A DNA stretch of 49,363 bases from Polychytrium aggregatum (taxonomy: Eukaryota; Chytridiomycota; Chytridiomycetes; Polychytriales), in NCBI RefSeq assembly GCF_025602895.1, contig NW_026516420.1:1-49363 (forward strand), written 5' to 3'. Made by a program: the position numbers and the translations under genes. The notes under the pieces are model-generated. The model saw nothing but the letters and a program-made list of their open reading frames with translations. It was not told the origin of the DNA and searched no databases. Of this stretch, positions 9,336 to 17,269 are shown in pieces. Each line of letters opens with the position of its first letter. Positions within the stretch are counted from its first letter, which is position 1.

Positions 9336-9640
9336 CTCAGACATGCAGGGCTATTTATAGACCGGGAGAAGGTCGAGGGGCAAAAGTGGGCGAGAAGGGT
9401 GGAGCATCACAGAGAAGCGAGAAGGGGGTGCGAGAGTGGCTGGTGTGCAAGCGAGAGAGGCTTGGCACAGCCCGGGGACATGTGCCGAGCGGTGGGGGAG
9501 GCAGGAAACCAGTAGACGCGGGTGGCAACGGCGCGTGCTCATGCATGGGGGCAAACAAACACGTGGGGACTCATGATTGGTGCGGAGGGCGAGAGCATGC
9601 GGGACAATCTCATTGGTCCGTTGTGATGCTGGTCATCACA
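9336..9640 (-). repeat. Element C 3' LTR, inner piece (with CTCAG duplication)
   Basis: Bases 9336-9340 are the second CTCAG copy; 9341-9640 match 14998-15297 of the intact C LTR. The TATA motif of this LTR is here (near 9352-9359) while its RNA start site is left of B, so B split the core promoter. Confidence 0.95.
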
Positions 9641-12600
9641 CTATCTCCTCCTTAAACTACGGCGTGTTCCATCTTGAGTTCTCCTGGGGCCAGGCTTGTC
9701 TGGGTAGCGTCGGTGGTACTCCGCGGCCACCGTTGGGGCAAAGACAATGTCGGCGGGCTCCCAACTTCGATCGGTGACCGGGTAGCCTTTCCAATCGATG
9801 AGATAGTGCAGCTTTCCGCGCACGAACTTGGAGTCTAAGATCTCTTCGACCTCCCACTCCAAGTTCCCATCGATGACCACCGCAGGGGGCGGCGCTTGCA
9901 CCCGACCCGGAAGCGAGTTCTTCTTGTAGGGCTCAAGAAGAGACACATGGAACACCGGGTGCACCTTTATGTCCTTTGGCAAGTCCAGGCGGAAAGCCAA
10001 TGTCCCGACGGCCTCGAGGATGGTGAATGGTCCAATCCTCTGGTAATCCAGCTTCTTGCTTGGGCGAGTGGTGCTGATGTTACGAGTCAGCACCCAGACT
10101 TGATCGCCCGGACGCAAGTCGGGAGCCTGGGACCTCCGGAGATCTGAGAAGTGCTTGTAGTCAGACTTTGCCTTCTCAAGATTCTCCTTCAACAGTGCCA
10201 GGTTCCGCTGGAGATGTTCAACCCTCTCCGTGGCAGAGGGAACATCAGGGCCGCCAGCGACAACGGGGACTTCGAACCTTGGGTGGAACCCATAGGTTGC
10301 CAAGAATGGCGAGGCATGTGTTGACGAGTTCTCGAGGTTATTGTAAGAGAACTCGGCCAACGGCAGCAGCTCGGCCCAGTCATCTTGCTGATACGACGTG
10401 TAACAGCGCAGGTATTGGTTGATGACCTGGTTGACCCTCTCAGTCTGTCCATCGGTCTGGGGATGGAAGGCCGTGGACAGACTGGTTTGGATCCCGAGCT
10501 GCGTGCAGAGTGCCTTCCAGAACCGAGAGGTGAACTGACTTCCTCGGTCTGAAACCACTGTGTCGGGGAGGCCATGGAGACGAAAGACATTGTCGAGGAA
10601 CAGTGACGCAGTCTCCTCCGCCGACGGCAGTGAACGCCAGGACATAAAGTGTGCCATCTTTGTGAGGCTGCATACCACCACAAAGATGCAGGTGTGACCC
10701 TTGGACTTTGGCAGATCAGTGATAAAGTCCATGGTCAGTGTCCCCCAGGGTCGATCGGCTGTCTGGAGTGGCAACAGGAACCCAAACGGCTTGTGTCGCG
10801 GAGCTTTCGAGCGTGCACAGGTGTCGCACGTCGAGACGTACTCTTTGACATCTTTCCGATAGGTTTGCCACCAAAACTGTCGCGATACCAGAGCCAGAGT
10901 CCGTCGGATGCCTGGATGACCCACAGCGACTGGGTCATGGCACGACTTGAGCGCCGGAACTCGGCACGACTCTGGGACCACAATCCTGTTCTGGAAGGTG
11001 AGGTACTGGCCATTCCAGACGAACTTCGGGTCACGACGGTATTTGTCTAGACCGGGATCCCGAGCCTGCTCTTCGGCTATGAGCTGCAGCAAATCCACAG
11101 GGTCACTGCGACTTGCAACCGAAGAGCGGGCGTCTCTGCTTCGGAGCACGCGTATCACCGCGGCAGGATCGAGAAGCAGAGGCGGATCCCTCGACACGGA
11201 GGCCGACGAAGGGATGTAGTCCGAGCGACGAGACAGGGCATCGGCCTTGCCGTTCCTCGCACCAGGACGGTACTGGATGCGGATGTCGAACCGAGACAAG
11301 AACTGGGACCACCGTGCATGACGCTGGTTTAGGATGCGAGCCGTTGCCAGGTACTCCAAGTTCTTGTGATCGGTCAGAACGGCAACGGGATGCTGGGCGC
11401 CTTCGAGGTAGTGTCGCCACGCCTCGAAAGCCTCCTTGATCGCCAACAGCTCTTTCTCGTATATGCTGTAGTTACGTTCAGCATTCGAGAGTGTCCGCGA
11501 ATGGAACGAGCAAGGATGAAGGCGATCATCAGCACCCCGCTGGGAGAGCACGCATCCAAGCGCAAAGTCCGACGCATCTGACTCTACGACGAACGGCTTG
11601 GATGGGTCCGGATGCACCAGAACGGGCTCCGAAACGAAGGCATCCTTCAAGGATCTGAATGCTTTATCGGCTTCGCGGGACCACTGGAAGCCATGCGTCT
11701 TCCGGAAGAGCCGAGTCATGGGCCCCGCGATCTTTGCGTATCCATCGATGAAGCGTCGATAGAAGTTCGCAAACCCGACAAAGGATCGAAGATCCGAGAT
11801 GTTGCGCGGTATGGGCCAATCCAAGATCGCAGAGAGCTTGGATCGCTCCATACCGATGCCCTCGGGCGAGACCATGAAACCAAGGAACGAGACCGAGGTT
11901 TTGGAGAACTCGCACTTCTCCAGCTTGCAATACAGCTTTGCAGCTCGGAGCTTCGAGAGGACCTGCTTGACGTGCTCTACATGCTGCGACGGATCAGCAC
12001 TGTAGATCAAGATATCGTCAAGATACGCAATTGCGAACTGGTCCAACTCGGTGCGCAGGACGTCGTTGATGAAGTGCTGGAACGTCGCTGGCGCGTTGGT
12101 GAGCCCAAAGGGCATCACCAAGTACTCGAAGTGCCCATATCGAGTACGGAAAGCTGTCTTCCACTCGTCCCCGGAGCGGATGCGCAGCAGATTGTAGGCT
12201 CCACGAAGGTCCAGCTTAGTGAACACCTTCGCGCCTCGAAGTCGGTCCAGCAGCTCGCCGATCAGCGGTAAAGGGTAACGGTTCTTTACCGTGATACCGT
12301 TCAGTGCGCGGTAGTCAACGCAAAGACGAAGTGAGCCGTCCTTCTTCTTGACGAAGAGGATTGGTGAGCCTGCTGGGGACGACGAAGGACGAACGAATCC
12401 CTTGGCAAGATTCTCGTCGAGATAGTCACGCAGAGCGTGAAGTTCGGGCTCGGACAGTGAGTACAGAGGCCCGAACTTTGGCGACTTGCCCGGCTCCAAG
12501 TCAATGGGGCAGTCATAAGGGCGATGCGGAGGCAAGGAGTCAGCTTCCTGTTTAGAGAAAACAGACAGGAAGTCCTTGTACTCCGCAGGCACTTCGACAG

Positions 12601-13741
12601 TCGCAGTGCTCGGCTCGTCAGTGGGCAGGACATGGACCTGAAAGATGGTCAGGGGTTGCGTTCCATGCCTGCATGCATCCAAAGACTCGCGCATCGAGCG
12701 GTAATCAATGCTGCAGACGCGGAGAGGAGCGTCCGAGCTGAGAGGAGGGGCGTGGACAAGGTCAGAATAATGTTCGACGGTTACTTTATTCTGAACAATG
12801 TCCGAAGAACAAACAACAGGAGGAGGTACATCAAGGAGGGAAAGAGAACTGACAACAGAAGAAGGGGTTTGGGAAGAGCGAAGGGGTTCGGGAGGAACAA
12901 GACAAGAAGGGGAAGACGAAGGTGGGAGCGTAGGAGAGGAGCTTAGATCAATCAAAGGAGTGGAATCATCAAGAAGGGGAGTGACATTGGAGGAAGTGGA
13001 GCAAGACGAAAGAGAAGTAGTGCATGGAGAGGGGTCGGAATCAACAGAAGGAGGGAGACAAAGAAGACCGCGAGACCAGACAATCTTGGGCTCGGCGGTG
13101 CGCAACCAAGGAAAGCCAAGGATAAGTGGTTGATGTGGAGACCTGATCACATCGAACCGAAGGCGTTGCGAGACGTCCCCGAGAATCACCTCGAGTGGAG
13201 CAGTCTCGCGGAGGATGGGGCCAGACGACAGCGGCTTACCATCCACGCCTTCCACTGCCAAGGGCGAAGCCTTGGAGCAGGTGGGGACAGAGTGTCGAGC
13301 AACAAAGTCCTCGTCGATAAAGTTGCCAGAGGCACCAGAATCGACAAGTCCTTCGCACGACAGAGAATCACCAGAAGGAAGACGAACAGCGACGGGAACA
13401 ACCAACGAGCAACGACGAACAGACGAAACACAAGACTTTGGTTCGGTACCAGCTTCGGCACCAGGGTTGCGGCTAGCACAGACAGTTAACTTTGCCGAGG
13501 GTTGGCAGGACAGCTCAGGTATTTGCACCTGTGGATGAGGTGCAGTTCCCAGTGACACCAGAGGTGCCACGGGTACTATGCCAGAGCTGAGAGTGTCCGC
13601 CGGTCCAGAGGCAAGGCGAAGCTGTCCGCACATCACTGCTTCCCCAGTACTTACCAAAGGCACCTTACCAATGTCTTCACTTTCGGAAGGCGGTGGGCAC
13701 GGCTCCGGTTCAAGGCCTTCACTTAGAACCGGGCCTGGTCG
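9641..13741 (-). CDS. pol: Element C Pol (protease, RT, RNase H, integrase, chromodomain)
   Basis: Open frame of 1,366 codons from the slip site at 13741 to TAG at 9643-9641, whose last base abuts the 3' LTR. From the slip site: protease VDSGASGNF (D about 134), a long Ser/Pro-rich linker, RT with YLDD (573-576), RNase H with ESDASDFALG, integrase HHCC (H935, H942, C972, C975) and D1005, D1065, E1101 with 35 residues between the last two, GPF motif, and chromodomain (IDWKGY, RSWEP) near the C terminus. One oddity: integrase has VVVCSLTKMAHF where D has VVVDSLTKMAHF, losing a widely conserved but non-catalytic Asp. Apart from that it looks functional. It is the closest relative of element D Pol in the window. 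Confidence 0.95.
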   Translation of the reverse strand, partial: RPGPVLSEGLEPEPCPPPSESEDIGKVPLVSTGEAVMCGQLRLASGPADTLSSGIVPVAPLVSLGTAPHPQVQIPELSCQPSAKLTVCASRNPGAEAGTEPKSCVSSVRRCSLVVPVAVRLPSGDSLSCEGLVDSGASGNFIDEDFVARHSVPTCSKASPLAVEGVDGKPLSSGPILRETAPLEVILGDVSQRLRFDVIRSPHQPLILGFPWLRTAEPKIVWSRGLLCLPPSVDSDPSPCTTSLSSCSTSSNVTPLLDDSTPLIDLSSSPTLPPSSSPSCLVPPEPLRSSQTPSSVVSSLSLLDVPPPVVCSSDIVQNKVTVEHYSDLVHAPPLSSDAPLRVCSIDYRSMRESLDACRHGTQPLTIFQVHVLPTDEPSTATVEVPAEYKDFLSVFSKQEADSLPPHRPYDCPIDLEPGKSPKFGPLYSLSEPELHALRDYLDENLAKGFVRPSSSPAGSPILFVKKKDGSLRLCVDYRALNGITVKNRYPLPLIGELLDRLRGAKVFTKLDLRGAYNLLRIRSGDEWKTAFRTRYGHFEYLVMPFGLTNAPATFQHFINDVLRTELDQFAIAYLDDILIYSADPSQHVEHVKQVLSKLRAAKLYCKLEKCEFSKTSVSFLGFMVSPEGIGMERSKLSAILDWPIPRNISDLRSFVGFANFYRRFIDGYAKIAGPMTRLFRKTHGFQWSREADKAFRSLKDAFVSEPVLVHPDPSKPFVVESDASDFALGCVLSQRGADDRLHPCSFHSRTLSNAERNYSIYEKELLAIKEAFEAWRHYLEGAQHPVAVLTDHKNLEYLATARILNQRHARWSQFLSRFDIRIQYRPGARNGKADALSRRSDYIPSSASVSRDPPLLLDPAAVIRVLRSRDARSSVASRSDPVDLLQLIAEEQARDPGLDKYRRDPKFVWNGQYLTFQNRIVVPESCRVPALKSCHDPVAVGHPGIRRTLALVSRQFWWQTYRKDVKEYVSTCDTCARSKAPRHKPFGFLLPLQTADRPWGTLTMDFITDLPKSKGHTCIFVVVCSLTKMAHFMSWRSLPSAEETASLFLDNVFRLHGLPDTVVSDRGSQFTSRFWKALCTQLGIQTSLSTAFHPQTDGQTERVNQVINQYLRCYTSYQQDDWAELLPLAEFSYNNLENSSTHASPFLATYGFHPRFEVPVVAGGPDVPSATERVEHLQRNLALLKENLEKAKSDYKHFSDLRRSQAPDLRPGDQVWVLTRNISTTRPSKKLDYQRIGPFTILEAVGTLAFRLDLPKDIKVHPVFHVSLLEPYKKNSLPGRVQAPPPAVVIDGNLEWEVEEILDSKFVRGKLHYLIDWKGYPVTDRSWEPADIVFAPTVAAEYHRRYPDKPGPRRTQDGTRRSLRRR

Positions 13742-13747
13742 TTTCCC
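13701..13747 (-). promoter_or_regulatory. Element C -1 ribosomal frameshift signal
   Basis: The minus-strand heptamer GGGAAAC (13747-13741) is in gag phase G GGA AAC. After spacer GACCA, GGCCCGGTTC (13735-13726) pairs with GAACCGG-A-GCC (13711-13701): 10 bp with one bulged A. The gag stop TAA (13725-13723) opens the 14 nt loop. Confidence 0.85.
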
Positions 13748-14700
13748 GAACTGAAGTCTTGCACTTCTCCATCTTCGTAAACGATGGTGCGGATGATCCT
13801 CGGGCCGGGAGGTCCAGGGGGCGGTCCGGTAGCTCTGGTAGATCCAAACTTGACGGGGCAGTTTCGTACCAAGTGGCCCTTCTTGCCACAGTACAGGCAG
13901 AGTCCAAAGCGGCGGCGGCGTTGTTTCTCCTCGGCGGTCAGGGGTCCAGAGACGGCAGAGTCCACTTGCATGGGCTCGGAAACAATGTAGGAGGGGTGCG
14001 GCGGAGCGAGGACGGGCGCGGGAGCGATGGCGGGAACGGCAGCGGAGGCGGAACCAAAGGCGAACTGGGAAGACCGGTAGCGGGCAGGCGTGCTTCGGCG
14101 CTCTTGACGGCGCTCGCGGATTCGTGCATCGAGCTCGTTACAAAGCTCGATGTACTCCTCCAGATCTCGTGGCAGAGGGCGAACTCGCGAAAGTTCGTCT
14201 CTGACATCATCCGACAAGCCAAGTCGGAAGAACGAGATCTTTGCACCGTCGTTCCAAGTCGTATCGGCGGCAATACGAAGGAACTCGGATGCATAGACTG
14301 CGCACGGGCGGTTGCCCTGAGACAGTGTGGTGATCACTGACTCGGCAGTCCTGGCCCGATCAGGGTCGTCAAACACTTTGGAAAAGCGTTCTAGGAAATC
14401 GCCAAAAGAGTTGAGTCGGGGATCACCCATCTCAAGCATCGGAGTCGCCCACTGGAGAGCCGGTCCAGTGAGCAGACTAATGACGAATCCGACCTTAATC
14501 GGGTCAGCAGGGAACCGGTGGGGCTGCATTCGTATATACAGTTTGCACTGATTTACGAATGCCCGGAACCCTTGCCGGTTACCGTCGTAACGGTCCGGCA
14601 TCTGCACGCTGTACCCAGCGGCAGGAGCATCGCGAGCTGTCCGGAGCTCGGCGAGCTCGGCCTCCAAGGCACGGAGGCGGTCCACGAGGGCAGGATCCAT
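13723..14700 (-). CDS. gag: Element C Gag
   Basis: 325 aa from the ATG at 14700 (MDPALVDRLRALEAELAELR, probably a short helical start). The central capsid-like domain includes FRAFVNQCKLYI, GPALQWATPM and FGDFLERFSKVFDD. The C-terminal nucleocapsid knuckle CLYCGKKGHLVRNC fits CX2CX4HX4C. Ends with SGNDQARF; the SGN codons contain the slippery heptamer. No ATG lies upstream in the leader in this frame. Intact. Confidence 0.94.
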   Translation of the reverse strand: MDPALVDRLRALEAELAELRTARDAPAAGYSVQMPDRYDGNRQGFRAFVNQCKLYIRMQPHRFPADPIKVGFVISLLTGPALQWATPMLEMGDPRLNSFGDFLERFSKVFDDPDRARTAESVITTLSQGNRPCAVYASEFLRIAADTTWNDGAKISFFRLGLSDDVRDELSRVRPLPRDLEEYIELCNELDARIRERRQERRSTPARYRSSQFAFGSASAAVPAIAPAPVLAPPHPSYIVSEPMQVDSAVSGPLTAEEKQRRRRFGLCLYCGKKGHLVRNCPVKFGSTRATGPPPGPPGPRIIRTIVYEDGEVQDFSSGNDQARF

Positions 14701-14878
14701 GGCGGGACTGGGACTGGGACTGGGAAAAAAAAAAAAAAGCGAGGAGGTTCAAGAACAGGAGAGCGAAGAGGGCTCAGACACAAGTGTGCTTGAGGTTCGG
14801 ACAGGACTAGGAAAGGGGCGGGGCTAGGAGCGGAAGATACCAAGCAGGTGGTATCAGTAGAAGAGAGTTCGAACAAAG
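14701..14878 (-). promoter_or_regulatory. Element C leader with self-complementary PBS
   Basis: One nt from the LTR the minus strand reads TTTGTTCGAACT (14877-14866), the exact complement of AGTTCGAACAAA (14977-14966) in the LTR at the predicted RNA start. Just upstream of the gag ATG are tandem CCCAGT units and a run of 14 T (14738-14725). Confidence 0.8.
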
Positions 14879-15297
14879 TGTAAGGAGTGAACAAGCGCAA
14901 GGACGAAGACCAAGTGCTTGGTATGAGCTTTATTAGCTTTTAGCCCCGAACACCAAAGAACAAGTTTTGTTCGAACTGGTGTTCAACATAGGCTCAGACA
15001 TGCAGGGCTATTTATAGACCGGGAGAAGGTCGAGGGGCAAAAGTGGGCGAGAAGGGTGGAGCATCACAGAGAAGCGAGAAGGGGGTGCGAGAGTGGCTGG
15101 TGTGCAAGCGAGAGAGGCTTGGCACAGCCCGGGGACATGTGCCGAGCGGTGGGGGAGGCAGGAAACCAGTAGACGCGGGTGGCAACGGCGCGTGCTCATG
15201 CATGGGGGCAAACAAACACGTGGGGACTCATGATTGGTGCGGAGGGCGAGAGCATGCGGGACAATCTCATTGGTCCGTTGTGATGCTGGTCATCACA
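14879..15297 (-). repeat. Element C 5' LTR (419 bp)
   Basis: Intact LTR. It carries TATAAATA at 15016-15009 (minus), 31 nt upstream of AGTTCGAACAAA at 14977-14966, which is the predicted transcript start and the complement of the PBS. It is bordered on the right by the CTCTC duplication at 15298-15302. Confidence 0.95.
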
Positions 15298-15444
15298 CTC
15301 TCGCACGACGCACAACACTTGGTTTGTTTCTCCTTCGGGGGAGGGGGCGAGGTGAACTTCCTCTGGAGACGCGTGGACTGCATTGAGCAATCCACGGCGT
15401 TGGTCTCCTACTAGGGCTCCAGAGCCACCTAGTAGGGTCGGCCG
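15298..15444 (-). pseudogene. pol: A1 Pol, N-terminal piece
   Basis: Start of the A1 pol frame from the slip site at 15444 (heptamer 15450-15444) to the C insertion point, 49 codons. The frame resumes at 2804. It encodes the non-enzymatic N-terminal linker ahead of protease. Cut off from the rest by element C. Confidence 0.9.
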
Positions 15445-16250
15445 TTTCCCGACTTCATGGGGCACTCCTTGGCCTGGTGTCCCGGTCGGTGACAGAAGAA
15501 GCAGGAACCATGGCGGAGGTCCTCCTGCTTCTGTCTGTCCTTGGGGGAGACAGTGGCAGCTTGCTGGAACCGGGAGCGGGGAGGGCCACGAGCCTCCATG
15601 GCGTTGACGTCAACGTCCATGGGCTCAGGCATGGGTCTTGCGGGCGGGGCCGGGCGAGGCGGACGGGCTGGGACGTGATGAGACCGATGGCCGCCTGCCA
15701 GCTGCGGGTAGAACTGGCGGCCATGGTACTGGACGTTGTCGAGGTTCTCGGCAACGTCCATCATCACGTCCAGGGACTTGCGGGCATCAGGGTTGCTGGC
15801 GATGTACTCTCTGATCTTGGGCTTGAGGCCCTTCTGGAAGAGGTACATCGCATCAGCAGAGCCCAGCTCCTCAATCTGGGAGGAGAGGTCTTCAAACTCC
15901 TCGATGTAGCGGGTCACAGAACCACGCTGCACGAGAGAGTATAGCTTGTCACGGGCAATGAGTTCAGCATTGGGGCTGCCGAAGCGGCGACGGAGGCGGT
16001 CCTTGAAGTCGTCAAACACACCTTCGCTCTGCTCGTCGAACCCTTGGCGGCGGTACCAACGGTACGCCTGGTCCTTTAAGCAGAGCTTGGCGGCGACGAT
16101 GTGGTGGGTGGGGGCGACTTGGGCAGCATCGAGGTAGTCCTCGAGTTGCTGCAGCCAGTCCTCCACCGAGGAGGAGCGGCTCTTCCCAGTAAACACTGGG
16201 GCACGGAAGGTCTTGAGGAAGGCTTCCGGAAGTGGGCGGGGGTTGCTCAT
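15429..16250 (-). CDS. gag: A1 Gag (273 aa)
   Basis: Intact and identical in translation to the A8, A10, A11, A12 and A13 copies: ATG at 16250, Retrotrans_gag-type core ([34 protein letters not shown]), Arg/Pro-rich linker, and knuckle C250-C253-H258-C263. Because pol of A1 is broken by element C, this copy could supply Gag alone. Confidence 0.94.
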   Translation of the reverse strand: MSNPRPLPEAFLKTFRAPVFTGKSRSSSVEDWLQQLEDYLDAAQVAPTHHIVAAKLCLKDQAYRWYRRQGFDEQSEGVFDDFKDRLRRRFGSPNAELIARDKLYSLVQRGSVTRYIEEFEDLSSQIEELGSADAMYLFQKGLKPKIREYIASNPDARKSLDVMMDVAENLDNVQYHGRQFYPQLAGGHRSHHVPARPPRPAPPARPMPEPMDVDVNAMEARGPPRSRFQQAATVSPKDRQKQEDLRHGSCFFCHRPGHQAKECPMKSGNGRPY

Positions 16251-16372
16251 GGCAGGGGCAGGCTCCAGGGACAGAGAGGAGAGTCGGTCGGCAAGAGAGG
16301 CGGGATCCAGCTTGAGGATCTAGAAAGAGGACAAACAGGACGAAAACAAGACGAGGATTTCCGATGCTACCA
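16251..16372 (-). promoter_or_regulatory. A1 leader with tRNA-type PBS
   Basis: Directly after the LTR the minus strand reads TGGTAGCATCGG (16372-16361). The TGG start is complementary to a tRNA CCA end, and TGGTAGC fits an initiator-Met-like acceptor (U72, C71, G70). The exact tRNA is inferred. Confidence 0.65.
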
Positions 16373-16681
16373 TGTAACGTCCACTACTGGGACGTTGGGG
16401 CAAGACGGGGAGGGAGGGGGTACAAGACAAGACAGGACGGGGCAGAACAGGGCGGTGCTAGGCTACTCTAGCGGACGGGTGAGCTCGGGGAGCACTTACG
16501 TTTATTCACGATAAAACCGAACTCCAGACAAACGGGGGGAACGGGGGCAACCCGCAGGTATACCCTGCGGTGGCCTGCCTGCGGTGCGTGAAAACGCAAA
16601 GCGCAGCACAGGTCACGACCCACTGCGCCGCGCAGTACGCGCAGTACGCGCAGCACAGCGTCGGAGATACCATCTCCTACA
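16373..16681 (-). repeat. A1 5' LTR (309 bp)
   Basis: Family A LTR in reverse orientation. In element sense it begins TGTAGGAGATGG and ends GGACGTTACA, and carries an AATAAA motif. Confidence 0.95.
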
Positions 16682-16951
16682 CCGCCTCTCTTGCCGACCG
16701 ACTCTCCTCTCTGTCCCTGGAGCCTGCCCCTGCCATGAGCAACCCCCGCCCACTTCCGGAAGCCTTCCTCAAGACCTTCCGTGCCCCAGTGTTTACTGGG
16801 AAGAGCCGCTCCTCCTCGGTGGAGGACTGGCTGCAGCAACTCGAGGACTACCTCGATGCTGCCCAAGTCGCCCCCACCCACCACATCGTCGCCGCCAAGC
16901 TCTGCTTAAAGGACCAGGCGTACCGTTGGTACCGCCGCCAAGGGTTCGACG
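16682..16951 (+). mobile_element. A6: family A fragment (leader and start of gag)
   Basis: Plus-strand piece identical to 20375-20644 of A8, lying between the A1 LTR and the A7 LTR. Its left junction is the A1 insertion site in the leader; its right end is the A7 insertion site in gag. It is the outermost host copy, and its remainder is predicted on both sides outside the window. Confidence 0.9.
16735..16951 (+). pseudogene. gag: A6 Gag, first 72 codons only
   Basis: Starts at the usual family A gag ATG and is identical to the other copies through GFD, then is interrupted by the reverse A7 LTR at 16952. The capsid core is incomplete and the zinc knuckle missing, so no functional Gag is expected from this piece. 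Confidence 0.93.
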
Positions 16952-17260
16952 TGTAACGTCCACTACTGGGACGTTGGGGCAAGACGGGGAGGGAGGGGGT
17001 ACAAGACAAGACAGGACGGGGCAGAACAGGGCGGTGCTAGGCTACTCTAGCGGACGGGTGAGCTCGGGGAGCACTTACGTTTATTCACGATAAAACCGAA
17101 CTCCAGACAAACGGGGGGAACGGGGGCAACCCGCAGGTATACCCTGCGGTGGCCTGCCTGCGGTGCGTGAAAACGCAAAGCGCAGCACAGGTCACGACCC
17201 ACTGCGCCGCGCAGTACGCGCAGTACGCGCAGCACAGCGTCGGAGATACCATCTCCTACA
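16952..17260 (-). repeat. A7 3' LTR (309 bp)
   Basis: Reverse-oriented family A LTR followed by the A7 polypurine tract and pol stop. CGACG (16947-16951) precedes it and is the expected duplication to be found beyond the right edge. Confidence 0.94.
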
Positions 17261-17269
17261 CTCCCACAC

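Larger units (their letters stand above)
2810..15297 (-). mobile_element. Family C self-priming chromovirus, complete, carrying element B in its 3' LTR
   Basis: Minus-strand element with 419 bp LTRs at 14879-15297 (5') and 2810-2928 plus 9341-9640 (3', split by B). The internal region is 9641-14878. Gag and Pol are both open. The LTRs begin TGTAAGG and end ATCACA on the plus strand, and the two copies look identical, so the insertion is recent. It is inserted in A1 pol with a CTCTC duplication. Confidence 0.96.
1..16681 (-). mobile_element. Family A chromovirus, copy A1 (3' end off window; split by element C)
   Basis: Minus-strand Ty3/gypsy element seen in two pieces. Pol runs 2809 down to 1, and the start of pol, gag, leader and 5' LTR occupy 15298-16681. 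The pieces join perfectly once element C (2810-15297) and one CTCTC copy are removed; undisturbed A copies have that junction with a single CTCTC. The 3' LTR lies left of base 1. The 5' LTR abuts plus-strand family A leader sequence at 16682, so A1 itself sits inside another A copy (A6). Confidence 0.95.

Noticed and set aside
14725..14738. Run of 14 A, considered as the poly(A) tail of a non-LTR element
   Set aside because: It lies in the C leader between PBS and gag ATG, with no element end or duplication beside it.
16600..16660. Short GCGCAGTAC-type tandem repeats, considered as a CRISPR-like or satellite array
   Set aside because: Only about three units inside every family A LTR, with no spacers; an internal LTR repeat.
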